A stretch of DNA of 64,000 nt, taken from assembly GCF_000709345.1 (NCBI RefSeq), contig NZ_KL448323.1, positions 1,669,468 through 1,733,467 of the forward strand, in the 5' to 3' direction. Source of the DNA: Polaromonas glacialis (GTDB lineage: Bacteria; Pseudomonadota; Gammaproteobacteria; Burkholderiales; Burkholderiaceae_C). The translations under genes were made by a program, and so were the position numbers. This document shows, piece by piece, positions 35,918-47,455 of the stretch; position 1 is the stretch's first letter, and each line of letters starts with the position of its first letter. The notes under the pieces were generated by a model that ran no database searches, was not told the DNA's origin, and saw nothing but the letters and a program-made list of their open reading frames with translations.

Positions 35918-37575
35918 CACCAGCTCCTGAACCGGGCCGGCGGCTCGTACAGCCCGCCCGACCAGTCCACCAGATCGGCCATGCTCTTGGCCGCTAGCAG
36001 CGAGCGCGTGGCTTCGGAGCGGTTCACGCCCAGGTCTTCGGGCAGCGCAATAAGCCCTTCGCTGCGCATGCGGCGCGTCTGGGCCGGGTCGTGCCGCAAG
36101 CCGATGGGCGTGACGCCCGCCACGGCGGCAATCATCGCGCGGCGCTGCTCCAGCGACTGCGCCTTGTAGAGATAGGCAATGCCTTCCTCGGTCAGGACAT
36201 GCGTCACGTCGTCGCCGTAGATCATCACCGGCGCCAGCGCCATGCCCGAATCCTTGGCGACTTGCACCGCGTCGAGTTCCTCGACAAAGGTCGGCTTGCC
36301 ACCGGCCTGGAAGGTCTCGACCATCTGCACCACCAGCTTGCGGCCCTTCTCCAGCGGGCTGTCGGTCTGCAGCATGTCCAGCCAGGCGGGCGTGCAGTGG
36401 CGGCGGCCGCCGGGTTGGTGGCCCATGTTGGGCGCGCCGCCAAAGCCCGACAGCCGGCCCCGCGTGACGGTCGAGGAATGGCCGTCGCCGTCGATCTGCA
36501 GCGTCGAGCCGATGAACAGGTCCACCGCGTACTGGCCGGCGAGCTGGCACAGCGCGCGGTTCGAGCGCATCGAGCCGTCGGCGCCGGTGAAGAACACATC
36601 GGGCCGCGCCGCGACGTACTTTTCCATGCCCAGTTCGCCGCCGAAGGAATGCACGCTCTCGACCCAGCCCGACTCGATGGCCGGGATCAGCGAAGGGTGC
36701 GGGTTGAGCGCCCAGTGGCGGCAGATCTTGCCCTTGAGCCCGAGCGACTCGCCGTAGGTCGGCAAGATCAGTTCGATCGCGGCGGTGTTGAAGCCGATGC
36801 CGTGGTTGAGCGACTGCACCTGGTGGCGCTCGTAGATGCCGCGAATCGCCATCATCGCCATCAGGATATGCACCGGCTTGATCAGGCGCGGGTCGCGGGT
36901 GAACAGCGGCTCGATGAAAAACGGCTTGTCGGCCTTGACCACGAAGTCGATCCACGAACCCGGAATATCGACGCGCGGCAGGTCGCCCACGTCGTCCACG
37001 ATCTCGTTGACCTGCGCGATCACGATGCCGTCGCGAAAGGTCGCTGCCTCGACCAGCGCGGGTGTGTCCTCGGTGCTGGCGCCGGTGTAGAGGTTGCCGG
37101 CGCGGTCGGCCGTGAAGCCGGCGATCAGCACGACGTTCGGCGTCAGGTCGATGTACAGGCGCGCATACAGCTCGATGTAGGTGTGGATGGCGCCGATCTC
37201 TAACTGCCCGTCTTCAAGCAGCTGCGAGATGCGCAGGCTCTGCGAGCCTGCGTAGGAAAAATCGAGCTTGCGGGCAATGCCGCTTTCAAACAGGTCCAGG
37301 TGCTCGGCGCGGCTGACGCTGGGGATGATCATGTGCAGGCCATTGACGCGCGCCGGATCAACCTGGGCCAGCGAACGCGACAGGAAATCGGCCTGCTTCT
37401 GGTTGTTGCCCTCCAGCACCACGCGGTCGCCCGGCGCAATCAGCGATTCAAGGAAGGAAACAATGTCGGCGGTTGGAACCACCCGCCCGTCGGTGAAGGC
37501 GGCGGCGCGCGCCAGGCGCCGTTTCTTTTCGGTCCGGCGGGTATCCCACGACCGGTTGCTGGGTTGAGTCTGCAT
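35917..37575 (-). CDS. mdcA: Malonate decarboxylase alpha subunit (acetyl-S-ACP:malonate ACP transferase)
   Basis: This 552-residue CoA-transferase-like subunit exchanges acetate for malonate on the carrier protein, keeping the catalytic cycle running. The start is the ATG at 37575 (MQTQPSNRSWDTRRTEKKRRL), with GGAG 6 bp upstream. Typical segments: LIAPGDRVVLEGNNQKQADFLSR, HMIIPSVSRAEHLDLFE, VVLIAGFTADRAGNLYTGASTEDTPAL and VIYGDDVTHVLTEEGIAYLYKA. It is the first gene of mdcABCDEGH. The operon lacks mdcF; transport is provided by madLM. Confidence 0.95.
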   Translation of the reverse strand: MQTQPSNRSWDTRRTEKKRRLARAAAFTDGRVVPTADIVSFLESLIAPGDRVVLEGNNQKQADFLSRSLAQVDPARVNGLHMIIPSVSRAEHLDLFESGIARKLDFSYAGSQSLRISQLLEDGQLEIGAIHTYIELYARLYIDLTPNVVLIAGFTADRAGNLYTGASTEDTPALVEAATFRDGIVIAQVNEIVDDVGDLPRVDIPGSWIDFVVKADKPFFIEPLFTRDPRLIKPVHILMAMMAIRGIYERHQVQSLNHGIGFNTAAIELILPTYGESLGLKGKICRHWALNPHPSLIPAIESGWVESVHSFGGELGMEKYVAARPDVFFTGADGSMRSNRALCQLAGQYAVDLFIGSTLQIDGDGHSSTVTRGRLSGFGGAPNMGHQPGGRRHCTPAWLDMLQTDSPLEKGRKLVVQMVETFQAGGKPTFVEELDAVQVAKDSGMALAPVMIYGDDVTHVLTEEGIAYLYKAQSLEQRRAMIAAVAGVTPIGLRHDPAQTRRMRSEGLIALPEDLGVNRSEATRSLLAAKSMADLVDWSGGLYEPPARFRSW

Positions 37576-37718
37576 GCTTGCTCCATAAAATCGCTTTGAA
37601 AGCAACCATATTCGAGCGGGCTGGCCGGATCAATGAACCTTGCCGTGGATTCATTACGCTGGGCGCAAAGGTTGCGGCCGGGAAAGTCGAAAAAACCATG
37701 GTCGGCGGCAGGCAGGCC

Positions 37719-38249
37719 TCAACGCATTCTGCTGCGCCGTTTCGACACCGTCCGCCATCGCCATACCAGCGAGATCAATCCATAGCTGAGCAGCCCCATC
37801 AGCACGGCGGTGATGCACAGCCCGACCACCAGCGGCTTGCCCAGCGCGGCGATGCGCTGCCACAGGTTCAGGGTGTTTTCGATTTCCTGCGTGCCGATGA
37901 CTTCGATCTCCCTTGGCGGCACCTTCTCACCCGTGACCCAGACGCCCAGCCGGTAGGCGCCGTAGTAAATTGGCGCGAAGGTCAGCGGATTGCTGACCAG
38001 CGTGCTGGCCACGGCAGCCGGAACGTTGGCGCGCAGCAGCATGGCCGCGCCCACCGAGAGCGGAATCTGCGCAACCGGAATCAAGAGACCAAAAAAGACG
38101 CCCACGGCCACGCCCATCGCCACGCCGCGCCGGGACCAGTGCCAGAGCTTGGGCTGGTCCAGCCACGGGCCGAGCCAGGCCAGCCAGCGGTTGCGGCTGA
38201 TCTGCTCACGGGTCGGGATGCGGGCGCGCAATCGTTCAAGCAGACTCAT
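37719..38249 (-). CDS. DUF2062 membrane protein
   Basis: This 176-residue inner-membrane protein has two or three helices (about 42-75 hydrophobic GVAMGVAVGVFFGLLIPVAQ and 140-162 PLVVGLCITAVLMGLLSYGL) and the DUF2062 core ASTLVSNPLTFAPIYYGAYRLG. Function is unknown; relatives occur widely near cell-envelope or glycosyl genes. It lies 143 bp upstream of mdcA and in the same direction, and 98 bp downstream of rpiA. No functional link to malonate use is evident. Confidence 0.85.
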   Translation of the reverse strand: MSLLERLRARIPTREQISRNRWLAWLGPWLDQPKLWHWSRRGVAMGVAVGVFFGLLIPVAQIPLSVGAAMLLRANVPAAVASTLVSNPLTFAPIYYGAYRLGVWVTGEKVPPREIEVIGTQEIENTLNLWQRIAALGKPLVVGLCITAVLMGLLSYGLISLVWRWRTVSKRRSRMR

Positions 38250-38347
38250 GTCATGGCTTCCGGGCGGACAAGCGGCTTGCAGGGCACTGATCGCGACTCC
38301 TGGCGGATGGAGGCAAGGGGCATGGCGCCTTGAAAAGGCAAATGCGG

Positions 38348-39019
38348 TCAGAACACCAGGGTTTCAACGCCCTCGTCGGTTCCCAGCAGGCACACATGCG
38401 CCTTCTGGAAGGCAAACACGCCGACCGTCACCACGCCGGGCCACTGGCTGACCAGCGACTCGAAGGCCAGCGGCTCGGCGATCTTCAGACCAGTCACGTC
38501 CAGGATGTGCTGGCCGTTGTCGGTCACCAGCGGCTGGCCGTTCTTGTGGCGCACGGTGGCCGCGCCGCCCATCGCTTCGAACTGGCGCGCAATGCGCCGG
38601 GCGGCCATGGGAATGACCTCGACCGGCAGCGGAAAGCCGCCCAGCGTGGCGACATATTTGGACTTGTCGGCGATGCAGATGAACCGGCGCGACTGGGCCG
38701 CGACGATCTTTTCGCGCGTCAGCGCCGCGCCGCCGCCCTTGACCATGTTGCCGGCGTGGTCGATCTCGTCGGCGCCGTCGATGTACACCGCCAGTTCGTC
38801 CACCTCGGCGGCGTCGAACACCTTGATGCCCAGCGCTTGCAGCCGCTCGGTCGAGGCGTTCGAGCTGGACACGGCCCCTTGAATCCGGTCCTTCATGGTG
38901 GCCAGCGCATCGATGAACTTGTTGACGGTCGAGCCGGTGCCGACGCCGACGATGCTGCCGTCCTCGACGTAATACAGGGCGGCTTGGCCGACCAGGGTTT
39001 TGAGTTCGTCTTGGGTCAT
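38348..39019 (-). CDS. rpiA: Ribose-5-phosphate isomerase A
   Basis: This 223-residue pentose phosphate enzyme interconverts ribose-5-phosphate and ribulose-5-phosphate. Visible RpiA motifs: [19 protein letters not shown] (phosphate loop), [42 protein letters not shown] (catalytic Asp region and Lys/Glu), [13 protein letters not shown] and [10 protein letters not shown]. It is divergent from pyrD with 123 bp between them. Confidence 0.96.
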   Translation of the reverse strand: MTQDELKTLVGQAALYYVEDGSIVGVGTGSTVNKFIDALATMKDRIQGAVSSSNASTERLQALGIKVFDAAEVDELAVYIDGADEIDHAGNMVKGGGAALTREKIVAAQSRRFICIADKSKYVATLGGFPLPVEVIPMAARRIARQFEAMGGAATVRHKNGQPLVTDNGQHILDVTGLKIAEPLAFESLVSQWPGVVTVGVFAFQKAHVCLLGTDEGVETLVF

Positions 39020-39142
39020 GGGGTGCCTTGCGTCAATGGGTTGGAGTGAAACGGGTTTTGCGACAATCAGGGCTCATGCCTTGCGGGCCACGGCGCTTTG
39101 CCAGACCCGCGCACATCCACCGCTCTCTGCCCGAATTATCCA

Positions 39143-40195
39143 ATGTCCCTGCTTCCCTACGCCCTGGCCCGTCCCTTTTTATTCGGGCTTGATCCCGAAA
39201 CCGCCCATGACCTGACCATGGCGTCACTGGCGCGCACCCAGGGCACGCCGCTGTCAGCCCTGTATTGCGGCACGCGGGTCAGCGACCCGGTCCAGCTTGC
39301 CGGCCTGAGCTTTCCCAACCGGGTGGGCATGGCCGCCGGACTGGACAAGAACGCCCGCTGCATCGACGGCCTGGCCGCCATGGGTTTCGGCTTTGTCGAG
39401 GTTGGCACGGTGACGCCCAAGGCCCAGCCGGGCAACCCGAAGCCGCGCATGTTCCGCCTGCCCGAAGCCCGCGCGCTGATCAATCGGCTGGGCTTCAACA
39501 ACGACGGGCTGGACGCCTTTCTGGCCAACGTGCAGAAGTCGAGCGTTCGCAAGCCAGGCGCGAAAAGCACGCTGCTGCTGGGCCTGAACATTGGCAAGAA
39601 CGCCGCCACGCCGATGGAAAACGCGGTGGACGACTACCTGATCTGCCTCGACGGCGTGTACCCGCATGCCGACTACGTGACCGTCAATATTTCCAGCCCC
39701 AACACCAAGAACCTGCGCGCGCTGCAAAGCGACGAGGCGCTGGACGCGCTGCTCGGCCGCATCGCCGAGCGCCGCGAAGTCTTGGCCCGTCAACATGGCA
39801 AGCGCGTGCCGATCTTCGTCAAGATTGCACCCGACCTGGACGACGCGCAGGTCGAAGTGATTGCCGCCACGCTGAAACGCCACGCCATGGACGGCGTGGT
39901 CGCCACCAACACCACGCTGAGCCGCGACGCCGTCAAGGGCCTGCGGCACGCCGATGAAGCCGGCGGCCTGAGCGGCGCGCCAGTGCTTGAAGCCAGCAAC
40001 CGCGTCATCGGCCAGTTGCGCGCCGCGCTGGGCAAGGGCTTTCCCATCATCGGCGTGGGCGGCGTGATGAGCGGGCTGGACGCGGTGTCCAAGATCAAGG
40101 CCGGCGCCGACGTGGTGCAGATCTACACCGGCCTGATCTACAAAGGCCCGGCGCTCGTCACCGAAGCCGCCAATGCGATCAAAATATGCCTCTAG
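39143..40195 (+). CDS. pyrD: Dihydroorotate dehydrogenase (quinone)
   Basis: This 350-residue class 2 dihydroorotate dehydrogenase is membrane-associated, uses FMN and passes electrons to quinones in pyrimidine synthesis. The start is ATG at 39143 ([26 protein letters not shown]), where the amphipathic N-terminal helices begin. Motifs: [82 protein letters not shown] (catalytic Ser) and [36 protein letters not shown]. Confidence 0.97.
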   Translation: MSLLPYALARPFLFGLDPETAHDLTMASLARTQGTPLSALYCGTRVSDPVQLAGLSFPNRVGMAAGLDKNARCIDGLAAMGFGFVEVGTVTPKAQPGNPKPRMFRLPEARALINRLGFNNDGLDAFLANVQKSSVRKPGAKSTLLLGLNIGKNAATPMENAVDDYLICLDGVYPHADYVTVNISSPNTKNLRALQSDEALDALLGRIAERREVLARQHGKRVPIFVKIAPDLDDAQVEVIAATLKRHAMDGVVATNTTLSRDAVKGLRHADEAGGLSGAPVLEASNRVIGQLRAALGKGFPIIGVGGVMSGLDAVSKIKAGADVVQIYTGLIYKGPALVTEAANAIKICL

Positions 40196-40200
40196 CGCAA

Positions 40201-42466
<2,266 letters not shown>

Positions 42467-42660
42467 CGGGCGGACCGGCCGGCCGGCTTGCTCCTCGTCA
42501 ATGGCTTTGAAAGCGCTCCACCCGCTTCACTGCGTAACATCAGTTACCCGATCAGCGAAACTTTCTGCCGCCTGGAATGCCGACATCCAGCGGCTGTGCG
42601 TATAGAGTTGGCAGGCATCCGGCCGGTGCCCGCCGCAGCCCGCCATCGACCCTGGCACTG

Positions 42661-43686
42661 ATGAGCACGCGACAAGCCTGCCGGACCGGCTTGAAACACA
42701 TCGGGGTGGCGGCCATGGAACTGCTTGCGCGGCTCAAGGAATCGATTGCCTGGCTCGGCGGTGCGCTGGCCGCGCTGACGGCCATCTGCTATGCCACCGG
42801 CTACTACGCCTTTCATGCCCACCTGACGATGCTCGGGCTTGGCCGCGTGGTGGACTTCAAGCACGAAGACATGCTGCTGGAGGGCGCGCGCTTCTTTTTC
42901 GCCGTCACGGCCCACCTGCTGCAGATGGTGCTGGCCCTGGGCGCCGGAGGCGTCGGCGTGCTGGTGTTGCTGGCGCTTCTGGGCGAAATCGGGCCGCTGG
43001 CCCGAGGTGGGCGGCGTGCGGGCGAATGGCTGGCCCAACGGCGCGCCGCGCTGGCTGCGGCGCGCCCGTCGCTCAAGGGCACGCTGCTGCTGACGGCGCT
43101 GGTGGTCTTGCTGATTGCGCACACCGACCGTTTTTTCTACCCGCTGCTGGCGCTGGGGCGCATCGACAGTCTGCTGTTTCGCACCGGCGCGCAGGCCACG
43201 GCGGAATGCCGGGCCTTGATCCCGGTGGCTGGCAGCGGATTGCCGCCGGCCGTGGCGGCTTCGCTCCTGATGCAGGGCGAGCGCTGCAATGTCTTCCTGC
43301 TGGCCGAGTTCCGGCGCCTGCTCGACGGCTACCTGGTGCTGCTGATCGCCATCGGCGCGTCGTTTTCCTTCACCGCAGCCATCCGGCCCGAGATGCTGGC
43401 GCGGGCCTGCCGGCTGGTGCTGGCCGTCTATGGAATGGTGTACACGCTCTTGCTGCCGATTGCCTTCGGCATCCTGGTGCGGGCGGCGGTCTATCCGGTG
43501 GCCAGCCTTGAATTCAAGGACGGTGCGCTGGCCAGCGGCAACCTCATGACGCGCAACGACAAAAGCCTGTTGCTGTGGCTTCCCGCCGAGCGAAAAGCCG
43601 TGTGGTTTCCAAGCGAAACCATTGCCCGACTTCAGGTGACGGGCCAGGCCAACCTGTTTTTAGTTCCCGAAGGAGGAGCCAAATGA
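42661..43686 (+). CDS. Uncharacterised multi-span membrane protein
   Basis: I do not recognise a family. From the ATG at 42661 the protein has 341 residues; the ATG at 42715, with GGGGTGGCGG upstream, is an equally good or better start. Five hydrophobic segments are seen: IAWLGGALAALTAICYATGY, FFFAVTAHLLQMVLALGA through VLVLLALLG, GTLLLTALVVLLIAHTD, LVLLIAIGASFSF and LVLAVYGMVYTLLLPIAFG. A soluble C-terminal piece of about 60 residues includes FKDGALASGNLMTRNDKSLLLW and ends VPEGGAK. The stop codon overlaps the start of the FecR-like lipoprotein gene (ATGA). The pair probably works together in the envelope. Confidence 0.75.
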   Translation: MSTRQACRTGLKHIGVAAMELLARLKESIAWLGGALAALTAICYATGYYAFHAHLTMLGLGRVVDFKHEDMLLEGARFFFAVTAHLLQMVLALGAGGVGVLVLLALLGEIGPLARGGRRAGEWLAQRRAALAAARPSLKGTLLLTALVVLLIAHTDRFFYPLLALGRIDSLLFRTGAQATAECRALIPVAGSGLPPAVAASLLMQGERCNVFLLAEFRRLLDGYLVLLIAIGASFSFTAAIRPEMLARACRLVLAVYGMVYTLLLPIAFGILVRAAVYPVASLEFKDGALASGNLMTRNDKSLLLWLPAERKAVWFPSETIARLQVTGQANLFLVPEGGAK

Positions 43687-44435
43687 CCCTGCCCCGCATT
43701 CCCCGTCCGTCCAGCCGCTTCAGCCTGGCCCTGCTGCTGGCGCTGCTGCCGGCCTGCGCGCCGCTGCCGCCCACGCCCACGCCCACGCCCGGCCAGGGAC
43801 AGGGGCCGCCGGTGCTGCGCCCGGTCGGCCGCATCACTTCCATCGAGGGACCGAATGCGTTTGTCGACCGGGGCAACCATGGCGCCGGCCAGCCCGCCCA
43901 GCTGGGCCAGGCGCTGCTGGCCGGCGACCGCTTCTACACCGGACCGGGAACGCGCATGAAGATCGATTTCTGGAACGGCGGCTATATCGAAATCGACGAA
44001 AACACCGACCCCAGCCTGTTCCAGGACCTGAACTGCCTGGTGGTCAGCCTGTTTCGCAGCGGCCGGATTTTTGTCGACAAGTCCAATGCCTGCGTCGAAT
44101 CGCTGGGCACCAAAAGCCAGCAGTTCAGCAAGGTGGCCTATTCCGTGATGCCGGCGGGCGCTTACCTGCAGATCACCGTGGTCGAGGGCGAGGCCCGCAC
44201 CCTGGAGCCCGCGCCGGCCACGGTTCCGGCAGGCTGGCGCATCGACCTGACGGGTCGCGGCCTGCTGGGCGACGGCCGCGCCTACCGGGTGCCCGAGGAA
44301 GCAATCCGCCAGTCCATCGGCTGGACGCAGTACTACCGCAACCGCATCCGCAGCACGCCGGCGCCTGAATTCCCGATGTTCAGGTTTCCCCGTCCGCAGT
44401 ATCCAACGCCCCAGACGCCGCGCAGGCCAGGATGA
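43683..44435 (+). CDS. FecR-domain-like lipoprotein
   Basis: This 250-residue protein has a lipoprotein signal (SLALLLALLPAC, Cys25 as lipid site) followed by a Pro/Thr linker (PLPPTPTPTPGQG). A FecR-like region follows at about residues 40-175: GRITSIEGPNAFVDRG, LLAGDRFYTGPGTRMKIDFWNGGYIEIDENTDPSLF, VVSLFRSGRIFVD and YLQITVVEGEARTLEP, which is the beta-rich pattern of FecR domains that sense or anchor in the periplasm. The Gln/Arg/Pro-rich C-terminus includes WTQYYRNRIRS. It is translationally coupled to the upstream membrane protein. It lacks an anti-sigma helix and no sigma factor is nearby, so it is not a classical FecR regulator. Confidence 0.7.
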   Translation: MTLPRIPRPSSRFSLALLLALLPACAPLPPTPTPTPGQGQGPPVLRPVGRITSIEGPNAFVDRGNHGAGQPAQLGQALLAGDRFYTGPGTRMKIDFWNGGYIEIDENTDPSLFQDLNCLVVSLFRSGRIFVDKSNACVESLGTKSQQFSKVAYSVMPAGAYLQITVVEGEARTLEPAPATVPAGWRIDLTGRGLLGDGRAYRVPEEAIRQSIGWTQYYRNRIRSTPAPEFPMFRFPRPQYPTPQTPRRPG

Positions 44436-44442
44436 ACATCCC

Positions 44443-44513
44443 GCTATTAAATCAGTAGCCCTCCATGCCCGCAGTGCATGCGCAAAGTGCCATTTTCACT
44501 ATAAACATCAGGC
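44443..44513. repeat. Dispersed Comamonadaceae palindrome, copy 7
   Basis: CGCTATTAAATCAGTAGCCC, a middle with GCAGTGCATGCGCAAAGTGCC, and ATTTTCACTATAAACATCA resemble the element. It lies between the convergent FecR-like and Bug-protein genes, where it may help terminate both. Confidence 0.55.
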
Positions 44514-44517
44514 GTTT

Positions 44518-45486
44518 TCAGTCCAGCTTGATGCTGGCCTGCTCGACGACCTTGGCCCAGCGGGCTTTTTCGCGGTTGAAGAATTCGTCCTGCTGCACCG
44601 GCGTCATGGTCACCACTTCGGCGCCCTGCCCGGCCAGCTTGGCGCGGATGTCGGGATGGCGGATGATCTTGATCAGTTCGGCATTCAGGCGGTTCAGGAT
44701 CGCGGGCGGCGTGCCATTGGCCACCAGGATGCCTTGCCAGGTGCCGGACTCGAAGTTGGTCAGCCCCTGCTCGGCCAGCGTCGGCACATTGCCGATCAGC
44801 GGCATGCGGCTGCTCTTGGAAACGCCCAATATCTTGAGCTTGCCGCTCTGCACGAACGGCAAGGTCGCCAGCATGCCGTTCATCAGCACCTGCGTTTGCC
44901 CGGCAATCGTGTCGGTGATCGCCTGCGAGCCGCCTTTGTACGGGATGTACTGCCATTTGGCGCCGCTGGCGCGCTCGACCGCCACGCCAGCCAGGTGCGG
45001 CGCGCTGCCCATGGCGGTGACGGCGAAGTTCAGCTCGGTTTTCTTCGACAGCGCCACCAGTTCCTTCAGGTTGCTGGCCGGCACCGAAGGATGGACCACC
45101 AGCAAATGCGGCGAATACGCCAGCATGGTCACGCCGCGCAGGTCCTTGGCCGGATCGAACGGCAGCTTGGTATAGACCGACGGGCTGATGGCCAGTGCGC
45201 CGGTGTCGCACAGCAGCAGCGTGTAGCCGTCGGGCGCCGACTTGGCGACGTAATCGGCGCCCAGATTGCCGTTGGCGCCTGCCTTGTTCTCGACGATGAC
45301 CGACTGCTTGAGCGCTTCCGACAGCGGCTGGGCGATAGAGCGGGCAATGATGTCCGAGGAGCCGCCCGGCGGGTACGGCACCACGATGCGGATCGGCTTG
45401 GCCGGCCAGTTGGGCGACTGCGCGCTGGCGGCACCCAGCCCGAGGGCCAGTGAAGCGCCGATGAGGTCACGTCGGTTGAGGGACAT
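44518..45486 (-). CDS. Bug-type tripartite tricarboxylate transporter substrate-binding protein
   Basis: This 322-residue secreted binding protein starts at the ATG at 45486 (MSLNRRDLIGASLALGLGAASA), with a Tat-like RRDLIG motif. The mature protein begins NWPAKPIRIVVPYPPGGSSDIIARSIAQ, the Bug/TctC signature, and has VTAMGSAPHLAGVAVER and YIPYKGGSQAITDTIAGQTQVLMN. Membrane partners are absent. As last gene of the aldarate region, 37 bp after the GarR-type reductase, it probably binds an aldarate or related carboxylate; this is inference. Confidence 0.88.
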   Translation of the reverse strand: MSLNRRDLIGASLALGLGAASAQSPNWPAKPIRIVVPYPPGGSSDIIARSIAQPLSEALKQSVIVENKAGANGNLGADYVAKSAPDGYTLLLCDTGALAISPSVYTKLPFDPAKDLRGVTMLAYSPHLLVVHPSVPASNLKELVALSKKTELNFAVTAMGSAPHLAGVAVERASGAKWQYIPYKGGSQAITDTIAGQTQVLMNGMLATLPFVQSGKLKILGVSKSSRMPLIGNVPTLAEQGLTNFESGTWQGILVANGTPPAILNRLNAELIKIIRHPDIRAKLAGQGAEVVTMTPVQQDEFFNREKARWAKVVEQASIKLD

Positions 45487-45523
45487 GCGTTGTACTCCTG
45501 AATGTTTCAAATGAGGCGCCGGC

Positions 45524-46405
45524 TCAGGCGACCGTGTGGTTGGCCATGATTTCCAGGCTGCGCACCAGCGCCGAATGGTCCAGGTCAGCCATGCCGTTTG
45601 CGGCGCAGACCTGCATCAGCTGCGCCGCCCCGGCGGTCTGCGGCAGCGCCACGCCCAGCGTTTTGGCACCGGCCAGCGCCAGCCCCAGGTCCTTCTGGTG
45701 CAGTCCGATGCGAAAGCCCGGGTTGAAGGTGCGCTTGATCATGCGTTCGCCATGCACTTCCAGGATGCGCGACGCGGCAAATCCGCCCATCAGCGCCTCG
45801 CGCACCTTGGCCGGGTCGGCGCCGGCCTTGCTGGCAAACAGCAGGGCTTCGCCGACGGCGGCAATGTTCAGCGCCACGATGATCTGGTTGGCGACCTTGC
45901 AGGTCTGGCCGTCGCCGCTGCCGCCGACCAGCGTGATGTTCTTGCCCATCAGTTCGAACAAAGGCTTGACCTGCTCGAAAGTCGCCTCGGGGCCGCCGAC
46001 CATGATGGTCAGGCTGCCGGCCTTGGCGCCGACTTCGCCGCCCGAGACGGGCGCATCGAGGTAGTCGCAGCCGAGCGCATTGATCTTTTGCGCGAATTCC
46101 TTGGTTTCCATCGGCGAGATGGAACTCATGTCCGCGACGGTCTTGCCCGGGCTCAGGCCGGCGGCCACGCCGTCGTCGCCGAACAGCACCTTGGCGACAT
46201 CCGGCGTGTCGGGCAGCATCAGGAAGATGATGTCGGCTTTTTCAGCGACTTCCCTGGCCGAATCGCAGGCTGTGGCCTGGCCGGTCAGCAGGTCGGCGGG
46301 AACCTGGCTGCGGGTGTTGAGGAACACTTCATGCCCCGCTGCGATCAGGTGGGCGGCCATGGGCGCGCCCATGATGCCCAGGCCGATAAATCCAAGCTTG
46401 CTCAT
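45524..46405 (-). CDS. garR: 2-hydroxy-3-oxopropionate (tartronate semialdehyde) reductase
   Basis: This 293-residue beta-hydroxyacid dehydrogenase reduces tartronate semialdehyde to D-glycerate. It has the Rossmann GFIGLGIMGAPMAAHLIAAGH start (GLGIMG at 7-12), the substrate-binding LDAPVSGGEVGAKAGSLTIMVGG and the catalytic-Lys region CKVANQIIVALNIAAVGEALLFA. It follows the GarL-type aldolase by 39 bp, giving the E. coli garL-garR pair. The product glycerate would need a glycerate kinase, which is not in the window. Confidence 0.9.
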   Translation of the reverse strand: MSKLGFIGLGIMGAPMAAHLIAAGHEVFLNTRSQVPADLLTGQATACDSAREVAEKADIIFLMLPDTPDVAKVLFGDDGVAAGLSPGKTVADMSSISPMETKEFAQKINALGCDYLDAPVSGGEVGAKAGSLTIMVGGPEATFEQVKPLFELMGKNITLVGGSGDGQTCKVANQIIVALNIAAVGEALLFASKAGADPAKVREALMGGFAASRILEVHGERMIKRTFNPGFRIGLHQKDLGLALAGAKTLGVALPQTAGAAQLMQVCAANGMADLDHSALVRSLEIMANHTVA

Positions 46406-46444
46406 GGCAATACTCCAGTCAGAAAATTAAAAAAGATTGAATGC

Positions 46445-47227
46445 TCAGTCGCGGTAGCGGTCGCACAAGGCCTGCGTGGCCGAGCGGAAGGCGCCCAGGT
46501 CGCTGCCGACGCCGACAAACGTCGCGCCCATCGCCAGGTAGCGGCGGGCGTCCGCCTCGACCGGCGCCAGGATGCCTGACGGTTTGCCGCAGGCTTTCGC
46601 GTCGGCAAACACCGCCGCGATGACGGCCTGCACGTCCGGATGGCCGGCGTTGCCGATGTGGCCCATGCCGGCGGCCAAATCCGATGGCCCGACGAACAGG
46701 CAGTCCACGCCGCCCTGCGCGGCAATGTCGCGGGCGGCGGCGGCGCCCGCCAGGTTCTCGATCTGCACCATCACGCACATGTGCTGGTTCACCGTCGTGA
46801 AGTAGTCGGGAATCGTGCCGTAGCGGTTGCTGCGCTGCGAAACCGACACGCCGCGAATGCCCTGCGGCGGGTAGCGCGTCGCTGCCACGGCGCGGCGCGC
46901 GCCATCGACACTTTCGACGAAGGGAATCAGGAAATTGTAGAAACCGGCGTCGAGCAGGCGCTTGATCTCCACCGCATCGTTGCAGGTGGGCCGCACGACC
47001 GGCGCGCTGACGCTGTCTTTCAGCGCCATCAGCTGCGGGATGAAGGTCGAGACATCGTTGGGCGAGTGTTCGCCGTCGAGCAATATCCAGTCGAAACCGG
47101 CCACGCCCAGCGCCTCGGTGGTGATGGCGCTGGACAGCGACGACCAGCAACCGATCAGCCGCTTGCCGGCGAGCAGGCGCTGCTTGAGGCTGTTCGGAAA
47201 AGGTTGATAAGGGGTGGCTTGTGTCAT
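46445..47227 (-). CDS. garL: HpcH/HpaI aldolase, 5-keto-4-deoxy-D-glucarate aldolase type
   Basis: This 260-residue class II aldolase cleaves 2-keto-3-deoxy- or 5-keto-4-deoxy-glucarate into pyruvate and tartronate semialdehyde. The start is the ATG at 47227 ([21 protein letters not shown]), just after GGAATCC; a longer frame upstream is in the repeat-containing gap. Motifs: [51 protein letters not shown] (metal Glu) and [14 protein letters not shown] (metal Asp). It is followed by garR, which would use its product. Confidence 0.88.
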   Translation of the reverse strand: MTQATPYQPFPNSLKQRLLAGKRLIGCWSSLSSAITTEALGVAGFDWILLDGEHSPNDVSTFIPQLMALKDSVSAPVVRPTCNDAVEIKRLLDAGFYNFLIPFVESVDGARRAVAATRYPPQGIRGVSVSQRSNRYGTIPDYFTTVNQHMCVMVQIENLAGAAAARDIAAQGGVDCLFVGPSDLAAGMGHIGNAGHPDVQAVIAAVFADAKACGKPSGILAPVEADARRYLAMGATFVGVGSDLGAFRSATQALCDRYRD

Positions 47228-47329
47228 GGATTCCTTTCTTTTTCCGCCGGCCGCCTTGCGATGGCCTGGCTGTTGACGAATGGATGGGCGGCTTGTGTTG
47301 CGCGTCCTTGCTGCGACCCGCAAACCATT

Positions 47330-47394
47330 TTTAATCATCAAATAGGACGTTTCCGCACGTCCTGCATGCGCAAGCAGCTATTAATTTAGTAGCA
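47330..47394. repeat. Dispersed Comamonadaceae palindrome, copy 8
   Basis: TTTAATCATCAAATAGGACG, a 7-bp stem AGGACGT/ACGTCCT with a 6-nt loop (47344-47363), then GCATGCGCAAGCAGCTATTA and TAGTAGCA. It splits the aldarate cluster into a semialdehyde-dehydrogenase part and a garL-garR-binding protein part and may weaken transcription between them. Confidence 0.7.
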
Positions 47395-47455
47395 CAAGAC
47401 TGCCTTGCATGTTGAATGTCGTGATGCAAGGCAGGGTGAATGCCGTCCCGGCGCC

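Noticed and set aside
35918..36955. Large open frame in phase with mdcB extending upstream
   Set aside because: It lies entirely within mdcA on the same strand in another frame and has Arg-rich shadow composition; mdcB starts at 35917.
43683..44435. FecR anti-sigma regulator
   Set aside because: It has a lipobox instead of a cytoplasmic anti-sigma domain and membrane helix, and no ECF sigma factor is adjacent.
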